A stretch of 64,000 nt of DNA from Sulfurospirillum diekertiae (GCF_011769985.2 NZ_CP039734.2:2108001-2172000); one strand, 5' to 3'. Positions 9,359-19,224 are shown, counted from the stretch's first letter. A program made the numbers and translations. Notes: generated by a model from the sequence alone, not told the origin.

Positions 9359-10624
9359 GTGGCAGAAATTAGAAAAGCGACAGGCTTTATCGATTGGCTC
9401 GATCAGCGATTAGCCGTCAATAAGTTCATCAAAGTGATGATGACAGAGTATTGGATTCCTAAAAACATCAACTTCCTTTGGGCGATGGGCGTTGTTTTAA
9501 TGGTTCTTTTTATGGTTCTGATTGTTTCGGGAATCTTCCTTTTAATGTATTATAAACCCGACATTAAACTGGCATTTGATAGTGTGAACTATACGATTAT
9601 GCAAGAGGTAGAATATGGCTGGTTATGGCGTCATATGCACGGTGTTGCAGCTTCCGTCATTTTCCTTGTGATTTACATTCACATGTTTACGGGTATCTAT
9701 TACGGTTCATATAAAAAAGGTCGTGAGATTATCTGGCTTACAGGTATGGCACTGTTTGGTATGTTCTCAGCAGAAGCTTTTAGTGGATATATGCTTCCAT
9801 GGGGGCAAATGAGCTACTGGGCAGCGCAAGTTATTACCAATCTTTTTGGTGGTATTCCTGTTATTGGTGATGCTTTGGTTATTTGGATCAGAGGAGATTT
9901 CTTAGTGGCTGATGCGACATTGACACGTTTCTTCATGCTCCATGTTCTTCTACTCCCATTGGTTATTCTTTTACTCATTGCCGTTCACTTCTACTCTTTA
10001 AGAATGCCTCACGTCAATAACCAAGATTCTGAAGAGTTTAATTTTGATGTTGAATCTAAAAAATACCTTGATGGTAAAAAAGTTGAATCTAAAGTGGTTC
10101 CATTCTGGCCTGTATTCCTCTCCAAAGATTTCTTTGTTGTAGGCGTTGCCCTTACCATCTTCTTCTACTTGGTCTGTTTCCACTTTGACTTTGCGATGGA
10201 TCCTATTAACTTTGAGCCAGCTAACAATATGAAAACACCTCCTCATATCTACCCTGAGTGGTACTTCTTGTGGAGTTATGAAGTGCTTCGTGGTTTCTTC
10301 TTTGATATTGCAGGCGTTCCTGCCATGAAAATTGGTCTAGCCGCGTTTGGTTTTGCGAATGTGATCTTTATGCTTCTTCCATTCCTTGATAGGAATCCTA
10401 TGCATACCGCACCAGCGCATAAGCGTCCTGCGTTTTTCATCTGGTTCTGGTTACTCTTAATTGATATGATTGTCCTTACGGTTTATGGAAAACTTCCTCC
10501 AACAGGAAACAATGCATGGGTTGGCTTTGGTGCAACCATTGTCTTTCTTGCCTTGTTTATTCTTCTTCCAATTATCACGAAAATGGAAGCAAACTGTAAA
10601 TGTACTAATGGAGGTTGCAAATGA
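9359..10624 (+). CDS. petB: cytochrome b subunit of the bc1 complex
   Basis: Membrane subunit carrying haems bL and bH and both quinone sites. It has about eight to nine transmembrane helices, the paired haem-ligand histidines in helix B (WRHMHGVAAS and IYIHMFTGIYYG) and in helix D (FMLHVLLLPLVILLLIAVHFY), and the Qo motif PEWYFLWSYEVLRG. At 421 residues it is a full-length, unsplit cytochrome b. The C-terminus ends NCKCTNGGCK, three cysteines on the cytoplasmic side that ordinary cytochromes b lack. It overlaps petC by 4 bp. Confidence 0.96.
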   Translation: MAEIRKATGFIDWLDQRLAVNKFIKVMMTEYWIPKNINFLWAMGVVLMVLFMVLIVSGIFLLMYYKPDIKLAFDSVNYTIMQEVEYGWLWRHMHGVAASVIFLVIYIHMFTGIYYGSYKKGREIIWLTGMALFGMFSAEAFSGYMLPWGQMSYWAAQVITNLFGGIPVIGDALVIWIRGDFLVADATLTRFFMLHVLLLPLVILLLIAVHFYSLRMPHVNNQDSEEFNFDVESKKYLDGKKVESKVVPFWPVFLSKDFFVVGVALTIFFYLVCFHFDFAMDPINFEPANNMKTPPHIYPEWYFLWSYEVLRGFFFDIAGVPAMKIGLAAFGFANVIFMLLPFLDRNPMHTAPAHKRPAFFIWFWLLLIDMIVLTVYGKLPPTGNNAWVGFGATIVFLALFILLPIITKMEANCKCTNGGCK

Positions 10625-11490
10625 GAGAGTTAAAAATATTAGCGATTGTAATCTTCTTTACCGCTGTTGTTTATTGGGGCGTTGAGCCATTCGCACATTC
10701 TCAAATGCATCCTCATGTTGCTCCTGCAGATTTTGCGTTTAAAGATCTTGGTGCATCAGAGAAAAAAGGTGATGCTACCAAAGGTGCTGAAACCTTCTTA
10801 AGTGCGGGATGTACAGGCTGTCATGGTATTAGTGCTTTAGGTATGCCTGCACCTATGGACAATGCAAGTGCTTCAGCAACATTTGGTGTTGTACCACCTG
10901 ATCTTAGCAGTGCCGGTGCAATCTATGATAAAAACTTCCTTGCAGCACTCATTAAAAATCCAACGAAGGCACTTAACGTTGAACATAAATTCAATGAGAC
11001 ACGTCCTCATCCGATGATCCAATTCTTTGGCTTGGGTGGAGACTTAGATCAAGAAGTCGCAGATATTGTTGCGTATCTTCAAAGTATCGCTCCTGTTGCT
11101 CCAATGGATGATAAAAAAGTCTTCACAGATGCATGCCAAAGATGCCACGATATGAAGTATGACAAAATCATGAGTACGACGGATAAAGATGCGTTAAAAG
11201 CGTATATGGGAACCATTCCACCGGATCTTTCCATGATGATTCGCTCTAAAGGTGCTGAGTATCTTACAACCTTTATCAACAATCCACAAAAACAACTGGC
11301 TGGTACGTCTATGCCTCGCGTTGGATTGAGTGAAAAAGCACAAAACCAAGTGATTGCTTATATGGAAAAAGTGGGTGATAGTAAAAAAGCTGAAAGAGAC
11401 AATCTTGGGTATAAACTCATTGGTTATATGGCGCTCTTTACCTTACTCGCTTATCTTTGGAAAGTCAAAATCTGGAGAGAAGTTCACTAA
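10621..11490 (+). CDS. petC: diheme cytochrome c subunit of the bc1 complex
   Basis: In Campylobacterota the bc1 complex uses a diheme c-type cytochrome instead of cytochrome c1. Two haem-binding motifs are present: CTGCH (64-68) and CQRCH (172-176), each in its own cytochrome c fold. The protein is anchored by an N-terminal hydrophobic helix (about 5-22) and a C-terminal transmembrane helix (LIGYMALFTLLAYLWKVKIW). The start is the ATG overlapping the petB stop (ATGA), with GGAGG 6 bp upstream; a TTG 6 bp earlier is less likely. A strong terminator follows. Confidence 0.94.
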   Translation: MRELKILAIVIFFTAVVYWGVEPFAHSQMHPHVAPADFAFKDLGASEKKGDATKGAETFLSAGCTGCHGISALGMPAPMDNASASATFGVVPPDLSSAGAIYDKNFLAALIKNPTKALNVEHKFNETRPHPMIQFFGLGGDLDQEVADIVAYLQSIAPVAPMDDKKVFTDACQRCHDMKYDKIMSTTDKDALKAYMGTIPPDLSMMIRSKGAEYLTTFINNPQKQLAGTSMPRVGLSEKAQNQVIAYMEKVGDSKKAERDNLGYKLIGYMALFTLLAYLWKVKIWREVH

Positions 11491-11520
11491 GAGTTTTTGT
11501 TTCTATTGTCTTTACATGTA

Positions 11521-11554
11521 ACGCCACCTTTTTGGGTATGAAGGTGGCGTTTTT
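11521..11554 (+). terminator. intrinsic terminator after petC
   Basis: ACGCCACCTT, a ten-base loop and AAGGTGGCGT form a 10-bp G+C-rich stem followed by TTTTT. It lies right after a TTTACATGTAAC element and before the next ribosome-binding site. Confidence 0.85.
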
Positions 11555-11569
11555 AAAAAGGAGGAAATT

Positions 11570-11983
11570 ATGAAACGCTTTCAAATAACAATGCTATTTG
11601 CTTCCCTATCTCTTGTCTATTCTCTCAATGCAGCTGAAGAAATTGAAAAAATCAATGCAGTCGTTATGCTCAATATGGAAAATGGTCTTGCAAACATTCA
11701 AAAAGGTTTTTTGTACAATAATATGAAACTCGTACAAGATGGAATTGATCAAGTCGAGAAAGAAAATAGTACGTATGATAACCGCAATGCTATCAAAGCT
11801 TTTTTGCCAGAAGGGAAAAAACAGATGGAAAATTTAGCATTTATTAGTTCAAAACGAATCGAGAATGCAGCAAAAGAGATGAAGTACTATTTGTCCGTTC
11901 AGCAGCCTAGAAAAGCGTTTAGCGCTTTTTCAGATATTGTGAATGCCTGTACAGATTGTCATACTCTCGTTCGTGGTTGGTAG
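11570..11983 (+). CDS. small secreted haem protein with one CxxCH near the C-terminus
   Basis: A 137-residue protein with a cleavable signal peptide (MKRFQITMLFASLSLVYSLNAA, cleavage likely after NAA) and a single haem-binding CTDCH six residues before the end. The remainder is helical, so a four-helix cytochrome c-prime-like fold is plausible: those proteins also bind haem at a C-terminal CxxCH. It starts 80 bp after petC, beyond the terminator, with its own strong GGAGG site. It may be an electron acceptor of the bc1 complex, but that rests only on the position. Confidence 0.75.
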   Translation: MKRFQITMLFASLSLVYSLNAAEEIEKINAVVMLNMENGLANIQKGFLYNNMKLVQDGIDQVEKENSTYDNRNAIKAFLPEGKKQMENLAFISSKRIENAAKEMKYYLSVQQPRKAFSAFSDIVNACTDCHTLVRGW

Positions 11984-12016
11984 TTTTAACTCGCAGAAAT
12001 AAAAAGTCTTTTTAAA

Positions 12017-12040
12017 CGCTAAGAGAAAAATCTCTTAGCG
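12017..12040 (-). terminator. intrinsic terminator of accA
   Basis: CGCTAAGAGA and TCTCTTAGCG form a 10-bp stem around a 4-base loop. On the minus strand it is followed by GTTTAAAAAGACTTTTT. The accA stop codon lies in the stem. It may also stop transcripts from the convergent haem-protein gene. Confidence 0.7.
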
Positions 12041-12973
12041 CTCTTCATACGCTCCAATGGAAACAATACGCTCATAACGCTTTTCCATACGCTCTTCGTT
12101 GCTCAATTTATCAAGTTCTTCTAATGATTTAAGAAAATAATCACCAAGTGCTTTTGCCGCACTCTCTTTGTCGCGGTGTGCACCAATTAAAGGCTCATCA
12201 ATAATAGCATCAATGAGGTTTAACTGCTGTAAATCTTCAGCGGTAATTTTCATCGCTTTGGTAGCACTTTCTTGTTTCGCTGGATCGTTCCATAAAATAG
12301 CAGCACACCCCTCAGGTGAAATAACAGAGAAGACAGAATAACGCATCATTGCTACTCGATCACTGACTCCAATAGCAAGAGCCCCACCGCTACCACCTTC
12401 TCCAATCACCACAGAGACACTTTTAGTGTTGAGTTTACTTAATTCAAAAAGGTTTTTAGCAATCGCTTCACTTTGACCTCGCTCTTCAGCCGCAATTCCA
12501 GGATAGGCACCTGGAGTGTCAATCAAAAAAAGGATAGGAAGATTGAATTTTTCTGCCATTTTAGCAATTCTAAGCGCTTTACGATACCCTTCAGGATGAG
12601 GCATACCAAAATTGCGTTTGATTTTATTTTTGGTACCACGTCCCTTTTGTTCACCTACAACAATGACTTTGCGAGTCCCTATATAGCCTATATAAGAGAC
12701 GATTGCAGCATCATCTGCAAAATTTCGATCACCATGAATTTCATAACTATCATGTAAAAGAGCCCGTATATAATCCAGTGCGTAAGGTCGATCAGGGTGA
12801 CGAGCAAGTTGTAGCTTTTGGTATTCACTTAAAGATTTATAGGTTTTAGAAATCTCTTTGGAAAGTGTCTTTTCTAAAATCTCAACAGCATGGCTATCAC
12901 CTTTGATTTTGGCATTGGAAATATCCTCATCAATCTGCTTGATACCATTCTCAAAATCCAAATAAGTCGCCAC
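12035..12973 (-). CDS. accA: acetyl-CoA carboxylase carboxyltransferase subunit alpha
   Basis: Transfers the carboxyl group from biotin-carrier protein to acetyl-CoA, with AccD, to form malonyl-CoA. The crotonase-fold signatures are clear: [47 protein letters not shown] and [17 protein letters not shown]. The 312 residues match the family. It lies 9 bp after fabF, in the run acpP-fabF-accA of fatty-acid genes. Confidence 0.96.
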   Translation of the reverse strand: MATYLDFENGIKQIDEDISNAKIKGDSHAVEILEKTLSKEISKTYKSLSEYQKLQLARHPDRPYALDYIRALLHDSYEIHGDRNFADDAAIVSYIGYIGTRKVIVVGEQKGRGTKNKIKRNFGMPHPEGYRKALRIAKMAEKFNLPILFLIDTPGAYPGIAAEERGQSEAIAKNLFELSKLNTKSVSVVIGEGGSGGALAIGVSDRVAMMRYSVFSVISPEGCAAILWNDPAKQESATKAMKITAEDLQQLNLIDAIIDEPLIGAHRDKESAAKALGDYFLKSLEELDKLSNEERMEKRYERIVSIGAYEER

Positions 12974-12982
12974 TAGAATTCC

Positions 12983-14191
12983 TTATACACGCTTAAAAAT
13001 TACAGAGCCATTCGTTCCGCCGAAACCAAACGAGTTACTCATGGTATATTCTGCTCTGCATTTACGTGCCACATTAGGAATATAATCTAAATCACAATCA
13101 GGATCTGGATTTTCATAATTAATCGTTGGAGGTAAAATTCCATCACGCATTGCCATCAAACAGACAACCGCTTCAATAGCACCCGCGGCACCTAAACAGT
13201 GACCAATTTGACCTTTGATCGAACTGATTTGTGGCACATTCGAACCAAAAACTTCTTTGATTGCGGCTGTTTCATTTTTATCGTTGGCTGGTGTGCTGGT
13301 TCCATGCGCATTGATGTAGTCAATTTTTGGACGCCCAGCCATTTCATAGGCTGCTTTCATTGCACGAAGTGGACCATCTAAACTTGGGGAGGTAATATGA
13401 CTCGCATCGCCACTCTCACCAAATCCTACAACTTCACCGTAAATATGCGCACCTCTGGCTACAGCATCTTCATAAAGTTCAAGAACAAGAGAACCTGCAC
13501 CTTCACCCATAATAAATCCATCGCGTTCTGCATCAAATGGGCGAGAAGCCTTTTTAGGGTCATCATTACGGGTAGAGAGTGCTTTCATGGCAGCAAAGCC
13601 ACCAATACCTGAAGCACAAATCGCCGCTTCAGCACCTACAACGAGCATCTTTTTAGCACCACCCGTCATCATCGTCTTGGTTGCATCGCTAATGGCATGC
13701 GTTCCTGCTGCACAGGCTGTCACAGAAGAGAGATTGGGTCCTTTTAAACCATATTCAATCGAGACCATGCCACCAAGCATATTAATAAGAGCGGAAGGAA
13801 TAAAAAAAGGAGAAATTTTACGAGGACCTACCGTGTTAACAATCACAGAGTTTTTCTCAATGACGACTAACCCGCCGATACCTGAAGCAGAGCTCACACC
13901 AAAACTCTCTGACTCATAGTTCTCAAATTTAGCATCTGCCATCGCCTCTTTCGCTGCTGCAAGTCCTAATTGAATAAAACGGTCTGCTTTTTTGACCTCT
14001 TTAGGGTTCATAATGGTATTCGGATCAAAATCGGTGATTTCACCAGCAATTTTTACGGTATGCTCGGTTGTGTCAAACGAACTAATGCTTTTAATGCCAC
14101 ATTGACCTTCAACGATAGCTTTAAAAGAACTCTCTTTATCCAAACCTAATGAATTAATCATTCCTATACCAGTAACAACGACTCTTTTCAA
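12983..14191 (-). CDS. fabF: 3-oxoacyl-[acyl-carrier-protein] synthase II
   Basis: Condenses acyl-ACP with malonyl-ACP in the elongation cycle of fatty acid synthesis. The nucleophile is Cys160 in SSVTACAAGTHAI; the two catalytic histidines are in NAHGTSTPANDKNE and KGQIGHCLGAAGA. The C-terminal NSFGFGGTNGSVIFKR is the usual oxyanion/glycine-rich end. The 402 residues are normal. It follows acpP by 72 bp, with a G+C-rich hairpin between. Confidence 0.96.
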   Translation of the reverse strand: MKRVVVTGIGMINSLGLDKESSFKAIVEGQCGIKSISSFDTTEHTVKIAGEITDFDPNTIMNPKEVKKADRFIQLGLAAAKEAMADAKFENYESESFGVSSASGIGGLVVIEKNSVIVNTVGPRKISPFFIPSALINMLGGMVSIEYGLKGPNLSSVTACAAGTHAISDATKTMMTGGAKKMLVVGAEAAICASGIGGFAAMKALSTRNDDPKKASRPFDAERDGFIMGEGAGSLVLELYEDAVARGAHIYGEVVGFGESGDASHITSPSLDGPLRAMKAAYEMAGRPKIDYINAHGTSTPANDKNETAAIKEVFGSNVPQISSIKGQIGHCLGAAGAIEAVVCLMAMRDGILPPTINYENPDPDCDLDYIPNVARKCRAEYTMSNSFGFGGTNGSVIFKRV

Positions 14192-14230
14192 ATTTTTATC
14201 CTCTTTAGTGATCTTTTGTGGGAAGGGGAG

Positions 14231-14248
14231 AACCCGCCTTAGCGGGTT
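14231..14248 (-). promoter_or_regulatory. hairpin between acpP and fabF
   Basis: AACCCGC and GCGGGTT form a 7-bp stem around CTTA or TAAG. No T tract follows on the minus strand, so it is more likely a partial attenuator or an RNA-stabilising end for the acpP message, keeping acpP expression above fabF, than a full terminator. Confidence 0.5.
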
Positions 14249-14263
14249 GTGTATGTTATAAAA

Positions 14264-14494
14264 TTATTTATGTGCTTCAATGTAAGACATAGCATCTTTT
14301 ACAGTGACGATTTTCTCAGCGTCAGTGTCAGGAATTTCAATGTCGAATTTCTCTTCGAGTGCCATAACGAGCTCTACAACATCCAAAGAATCTGCGCCCA
14401 AATCTTCTACGAATTTTGAATCTTCTTTTACCTCGTCAGGATTTACATTTAATTGTTCAACAACCACCGCTTTTACATCATCAAATAGTGCCAT
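14264..14494 (-). CDS. acpP: acyl carrier protein of fatty acid synthesis
   Basis: A 76-residue acidic carrier. The phosphopantetheine attachment serine is Ser36 in the conserved [16 protein letters not shown]. The helical pattern and the C-terminal [12 protein letters not shown] are typical. It sits between fabG and fabF, the common order. The ribosome-binding site AAGGAG lies 7 bp before the ATG. It is the housekeeping ACP, distinct from the second ACP in the polysaccharide block. Confidence 0.96.
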   Translation of the reverse strand: MALFDDVKAVVVEQLNVNPDEVKEDSKFVEDLGADSLDVVELVMALEEKFDIEIPDTDAEKIVTVKDAMSYIEAHK

Positions 14495-14552
14495 TTACTA
14501 GCTCCTTTAAAAAATTTCCACTATTTTATCAAAAAAACCTTTAATTTGAATT

Positions 14553-14582
14553 TTTACATGTAAAGTCACCTTTACATGTACA
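14553..14582. repeat. tandem pair of TTTACATGTAAA elements between acpP and fabG
   Basis: An exact TTTACATGTAAA (14553-14564) is followed 6 bp later by TTTACATGTACA (14571-14582). The second supplies the last codons and stop of fabG (Met-Tyr-Met-stop on the minus strand), the only place in the window where the third reading frame of the element is used. Confidence 0.7.
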
Positions 14583-15315
14583 TACCACCATTCACCTTCA
14601 AGACTTCACCTGTAATATAACTTGCACTATCGCTGAGTAAAAAAGCAACCGCTTCTGCGATATCTTTTGGACTGCCAAAACGCTTGAGCGGGATTTTGGA
14701 TGTATAGCTCTCTTTGATTTCGTCGCTCAGTTTATCGGTCATCTCTGTGGCAATAAAACCAGGAGTCACCGCATTAAAACGCACATCTCTGGCACTGCCT
14801 TCTTGTGCGAAACTTTTCGTCATCGCAATCAAACCACCTTTACTTGCACTGTAATTCACTTGTCCTGCATTACCTGTCTCACCGACAATCGAAGCAATGT
14901 TTACTACACAACCAAAGCGTTTTTTACTCATTGCTTTCAGTGCTTCACGACATCCAATAAACGCCGATGTAAGGTTAATATCAATGACAGAGGTAAAATC
15001 TTCTTTTTTCATGCGAATAGCAAGCTTGTCATTCGTAATACCTGCATTATTGACCAAATAAGAGAGTTCACCATCGCTATCCACAATCGTTTTAATCCCT
15101 TCAATAAACGCCTCTTCATCCGCGACATCAAAACCAATCACAGCTGCAATTCCACCATTTGCTTCAATCTCTGCTTTGATAGCATCAGCTGACTCAGGGC
15201 GCGAACGGTAATTAATCCATACTTTAAGACCATAGCTTGCCAATGTCACTGCAATCTCTTTACCTATACCGCTTGCTGCACCTGTGATTAAAACATTTTT
15301 TCCGCTAAATTTCAT
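14572..15315 (-). CDS. fabG: 3-oxoacyl-[acyl-carrier-protein] reductase
   Basis: NADPH-dependent reduction of 3-oxoacyl-ACP in fatty acid elongation. A short-chain dehydrogenase with the cofactor motif ITGAASGIGKEIA, the NNAG motif (YLVNNAGIT), the catalytic Ser in VNIASIVGE and YSASKGGLIAM (Tyr and Lys). The 247 residues and the C-terminal ITGEVLKVNGGMYM are typical of FabG. It is transcribed ahead of acpP. Confidence 0.95.
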   Translation of the reverse strand: MKFSGKNVLITGAASGIGKEIAVTLASYGLKVWINYRSRPESADAIKAEIEANGGIAAVIGFDVADEEAFIEGIKTIVDSDGELSYLVNNAGITNDKLAIRMKKEDFTSVIDINLTSAFIGCREALKAMSKKRFGCVVNIASIVGETGNAGQVNYSASKGGLIAMTKSFAQEGSARDVRFNAVTPGFIATEMTDKLSDEIKESYTSKIPLKRFGSPKDIAEAVAFLLSDSASYITGEVLKVNGGMYM

Positions 15316-15359
15316 TCTTTTCCTTTTACATGTAATTCATTATTTACCCAAAGTGGGTA

Positions 15360-16856
15360 CTAAAAGACAACTAACGGCTGATCCATTTCTGATGGAATTT
15401 CTAAACCCATCAGTTTTAAGATCGTTGGTGCGATGTTGTTGAGTCCACCTTTTTGCACGTGTTGTACTCGTTCATCCATCACAAAACCATATACTTCAAA
15501 GGTTGTATGGTTTGTCAGTTTAGCACCTTTTGCGTCAAACATCTGCTCACAGTTTCCATGATCGCTCGTAAGCACAACGGCATAACCCAATTCTTTGGCC
15601 TTATCAAACAATCTGCCAAGTTGCACATCCACCGCTTCAACCGCTTGAATGGCAGCCTCTAAACTTCCCGTGTGCCCGACCATATCGCCATTGGCAAAAT
15701 TGACAACGATAAAATCATACTGCTCATTCATCGCTGTCAAAACAACATCCCCAACTTCAGGAGCACTCATCTGAGGTTGCAGATCGTAAGTTTTGACCTT
15801 TGGGCTTGGTACAAGCAGTCTTGTCTCACCCACTTTTGGCTCTTCAATGCCACCATTAAAGAAGAAGGTAACATGTGCGTACTTCTCCGTCTCCGCGGTA
15901 TGAAATTGGGTAAAACCAGAACGTGAGATGACATCGCACAGTGTATTTTGGGGTGCATCCGCTTGAAACATAATAGGAAACGGATAACTACTGTCATACT
16001 CGGTCATCGTGATACATTCAACACCATTGAGCGTGCGTGAAAATTCTCCAAACTCTTTAAATCCAATGGCGCGGGAGAGCTCACGCATACGATCATTTCG
16101 GAAGTTAGCAAAGATGACGCCATCATCCGCGTGCATGCCTGCATAAGGCTCAAATGCCATCGGTTCGACAAACTCGTCGGTAACGCCTTTATCGTACATG
16201 CTTTGCAAATACTCTTTTACGTGTAAAGCTTCTTTTGGCTTCGCGTCAACCATCACACGATACCCTTCTTTCACTCGCTCCCACCTATTGTCACGATCCA
16301 TACTAAAGAAACGCCCTGAAATCGAAGCGATGCTAATATTTTCATTGCAAATAGCCAAAAGTTGTTCTAAAAAACTCATGCCTGAGGTTGGAGAGACATC
16401 ACGACCATCGGTAATGACATGCAGGTAAACTTTTTTTCCTTGCGCTTCCACGATCTTTGCAAGATCAATGATATGCTCAATATGCGAATGCACCCCACCA
16501 TCGCTCACAAGCCCTATGATATGGATCGCACCCTTTACATGTAAAAGCTGCGTTAAGGCTGGATTAGTAGCCAGAGAACCATCTTTGGCAGCTAAGGAGA
16601 TTTTCACCAAGTTCTGATACAAAATACGCCCACTTCCGATACACATGTGCCCAACTTCGCTATTGCCCATTTGTCCCTCAGGAAGACCAACACTCAGTCC
16701 TGAAGTTGCTATAAGAGTGTAAGGAACCTCGCTAAAAAGCTTATCGTAAGTTGGTTTATGTGCCATGGCAAAGGCATTGGCAGTTTGACTGACATTGTGT
16801 CCAATGCCATCGGTAATAATAAGTAATGTTTTCGTAACGTTTGGTTTCAAAATCAT
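15360..16856 (-). CDS. gpmI: 2,3-bisphosphoglycerate-independent phosphoglycerate mutase
   Basis: Interconverts 3- and 2-phosphoglycerate in glycolysis and gluconeogenesis using two Mn2+ ions. The alkaline-phosphatase-like metal sites are visible: LIITDGIGHN at the N-terminus, the phosphoserine loop GQMGNSEVGHMCIGSGR, NFANGDMVGHTG and LTSDHGNCEQM near the C-terminus. The 498 residues are normal. Two palindrome copies fall in frame as LHVK (16534, exact; 16216, with CG in place of AT at the centre). Confidence 0.95.
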   Translation of the reverse strand: MILKPNVTKTLLIITDGIGHNVSQTANAFAMAHKPTYDKLFSEVPYTLIATSGLSVGLPEGQMGNSEVGHMCIGSGRILYQNLVKISLAAKDGSLATNPALTQLLHVKGAIHIIGLVSDGGVHSHIEHIIDLAKIVEAQGKKVYLHVITDGRDVSPTSGMSFLEQLLAICNENISIASISGRFFSMDRDNRWERVKEGYRVMVDAKPKEALHVKEYLQSMYDKGVTDEFVEPMAFEPYAGMHADDGVIFANFRNDRMRELSRAIGFKEFGEFSRTLNGVECITMTEYDSSYPFPIMFQADAPQNTLCDVISRSGFTQFHTAETEKYAHVTFFFNGGIEEPKVGETRLLVPSPKVKTYDLQPQMSAPEVGDVVLTAMNEQYDFIVVNFANGDMVGHTGSLEAAIQAVEAVDVQLGRLFDKAKELGYAVVLTSDHGNCEQMFDAKGAKLTNHTTFEVYGFVMDERVQHVQKGGLNNIAPTILKLMGLEIPSEMDQPLVVF

Positions 16857-16941
16857 ACCCTTTGTTATAAGCTTATAAGCAATATCTTACTAAAATGTTG
16901 CTTTTATAAAAATTTATCTCTAGAAGCTGGAAATAACATTC

Positions 16942-18006
16942 ATGCTATATGCTCTTTACAAACTTACCTCAATTAACCTGTTCCAATATATTACTGTTCG
17001 TGCAGGTATTGCCTTCTTTTTAGCCTTTATTTTGACGATTTACCTCATGCCAAAATTCATCAAATGGGCCAAATCACGCAACGCAAACCAACCTATCTAT
17101 TCACTTGCCCCTGAATCTCACCAAAAAAAGTCTAAAACACCCACCATGGGAGGCATCGTCTTTTTGTGTGCCGCAACCTTTTCTGTATTAATCTGTGCAC
17201 GTATGAACAATCTTTTTGTTCTTTTAGGACTGGCATGTATTTTACTTTTTGGACTTATTGGGATGAAAGATGATCTCGCTAAAATTTTGGGCAAAAGTAA
17301 CACAGCAGGTCTCACGCCACGTGGAAAACTTGGCTTGCAAATTTTAGCCTCTTCTATTATTGCTTTGTTGTTATACCTTATCGTTGATCTTGATACGACC
17401 TTTTTTGTTCCCTTTTACAAGTTCCCACTGTTTGATATGCACCTTTTAGCCCTTGCCTTTTGGGTTTTGGTTATGGTTTCCGCCAGTAATGCCGTCAACC
17501 TCACGGATGGTCTTGATGGTTTGGCAACCGTTCCTGCCATTCTTTCGATTCTTTCGCTTGCCGTATTTGTTTATGTCGGTGGTAACGCCTTTTTAAGCAG
17601 CTACTTACTCCTTCCAAAAGTTGGCGGTAGTGGTGAAGTGGTTATCGTAGCAACGGCGGTTATGGGCTCACTTGTGGGCTTTTTGTGGTTTAACTGCTAC
17701 CCCGCACAAATCTTTATGGGCGATAGCGGAAGCCTTAGCATTGGCGCATTTATCGGCTATATGGCAATTATTTCTAAAAATGAAATTTTATTGCTCTTTA
17801 TTGGTTTTGTTTTTGTCCTTGAAACTGCTTCGGTTATTTTACAAGTGGGAAGTTTCAAAACGCGCAAAAAACGTATCTTCCTTATGGCGCCGATCCATCA
17901 CCACTTTGAGGTGAAAGGTTGGCCAGAAAACAAGATTATCGTGAGATTTTGGATTATCGCTCTCATGTCAAATCTTTTAGCACTTACGGCATTGAAAATC
18001 AGATGA
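16942..18006 (+). CDS. mraY: phospho-N-acetylmuramoyl-pentapeptide transferase
   Basis: Integral membrane enzyme that makes lipid I by moving phospho-MurNAc-pentapeptide from UDP to undecaprenyl phosphate. About ten transmembrane helices. Family motifs: [22 protein letters not shown] (catalytic Asp pair), [13 protein letters not shown] and [12 protein letters not shown]; the C-terminal [15 protein letters not shown] is the HHH loop of MraY. The 354 residues are usual. It overlaps murD by 4 bp. Confidence 0.96.
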   Translation: MLYALYKLTSINLFQYITVRAGIAFFLAFILTIYLMPKFIKWAKSRNANQPIYSLAPESHQKKSKTPTMGGIVFLCAATFSVLICARMNNLFVLLGLACILLFGLIGMKDDLAKILGKSNTAGLTPRGKLGLQILASSIIALLLYLIVDLDTTFFVPFYKFPLFDMHLLALAFWVLVMVSASNAVNLTDGLDGLATVPAILSILSLAVFVYVGGNAFLSSYLLLPKVGGSGEVVIVATAVMGSLVGFLWFNCYPAQIFMGDSGSLSIGAFIGYMAIISKNEILLLFIGFVFVLETASVILQVGSFKTRKKRIFLMAPIHHHFEVKGWPENKIIVRFWIIALMSNLLALTALKIR

Positions 18007-19196
18007 TAACACTCTTCGGACACGGAAAAACAACCAAAGCGATTGCAAAACGCTTTGCAGGGCAATGTCAAATCTTTGACGATAACTTTACATGTAAAGC
18101 GACAGACGCGTTTGGTAACCTTTTGTTACCTCCTTCAGAATTTGATCCTAACGCGAGTAGCGTTGAGATCCCAAGCCCTGGTTTTCCAGCGCATCACCCT
18201 TTAATCCAAAAAGCGCTTCACGTGACCAGTGAATACGACTTTTTTAAAGAATCCATGCCTTTTAGTATTTGGATTAGCGGGACGAACGGAAAAACAACTA
18301 CAACGCAAATGTGTGAATTTCTCCTTCAAAAACAAGGAGCGCAAGCGGGCGGCAATATCGGCACACCTTTAGCAGAGCTAAGTGATCAAGCACCAATTTG
18401 GGTACTTGAGACCAGCTCGTTTACCTTTCACTACACCAAAGTGACAGCTCCTGATATTTATTTGCTCCTTCCTATTAAACCTGATCACATTACGTGGCAT
18501 GGAAGTATGCAAGCGTACATCGAAGCCAAACTTTCACCCCTTGCGCGGATGCGTGAAGGCAGCGTGGCGATTCTTCCTAAAGCGTATGCTAACGTTCAAA
18601 CACTCGCTCATGTAATCACTTATGAGACGGAAGAAGATTTGGCAGAGCAAATGGGTATAGACCTTTCAAAAATAAGCTTTAAAACGCCCTTCTTACTAGA
18701 TGCAGTCCTTGCAATGAGTGCACAAAAAATTCTTTTAGACAGTGTCGATTATGATCTGCTCAATACGTTTAAAATCGATCATTATAAAATTGAAGAGTTT
18801 CATGACAAACAGGGTCGCCTTTGGGTGGATGACTCCAAAGGAACGAATGTTGATGCCACAATAGAAGCGCTCAAACGCTATAAAAACGACGAAATCCTCA
18901 TTGTCTTAGGCGGTGATGACAAAGGCGTTGATTTGCAAGATTTGTTTGATTTTATGAAGCCTTTACATGTAAAGATTTTTGCGATTGGTTCCAACACTGA
19001 AAGACTGGCAACATTTGCACAAAAAGAAGGCATAGAACTTCATAAATGCTTTGTTCTAGAAGAGGCAATGAAACAGATCCATGCCGTTCATACCACCCAA
19101 ACAATCGCCCTACTCTCCCCTGCAGCGGCGAGTTTAGATCAGTTTAAATCCTACGCACACAGAGGCGATCGTTTTAAAGAGCTAGCTTTAGCCTAG
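18003..19196 (+). CDS. murD: UDP-N-acetylmuramoyl-L-alanine--D-glutamate ligase
   Basis: Cytoplasmic ATP-dependent ligase adding D-glutamate to UDP-MurNAc-L-alanine. The ATP-binding loop is [14 protein letters not shown]; the central domain has [21 protein letters not shown], and the C-terminal domain has [16 protein letters not shown] and [21 protein letters not shown]. The start is the ATG overlapping the mraY stop (ATGA), giving 397 residues. This is shorter than the 430-450 of many MurD proteins because the N-terminal Rossmann domain is reduced, as in other Campylobacterota. Two exact palindromes are read as FTCK and LHVK. A weak inverted repeat covers the stop. Confidence 0.94.
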   Translation: MITLFGHGKTTKAIAKRFAGQCQIFDDNFTCKATDAFGNLLLPPSEFDPNASSVEIPSPGFPAHHPLIQKALHVTSEYDFFKESMPFSIWISGTNGKTTTTQMCEFLLQKQGAQAGGNIGTPLAELSDQAPIWVLETSSFTFHYTKVTAPDIYLLLPIKPDHITWHGSMQAYIEAKLSPLARMREGSVAILPKAYANVQTLAHVITYETEEDLAEQMGIDLSKISFKTPFLLDAVLAMSAQKILLDSVDYDLLNTFKIDHYKIEEFHDKQGRLWVDDSKGTNVDATIEALKRYKNDEILIVLGGDDKGVDLQDLFDFMKPLHVKIFAIGSNTERLATFAQKEGIELHKCFVLEEAMKQIHAVHTTQTIALLSPAAASLDQFKSYAHRGDRFKELALA

Positions 19197-19224
19197 GGCT
19201 AAGCTGCTCTTAAAGTTTTTAAGC

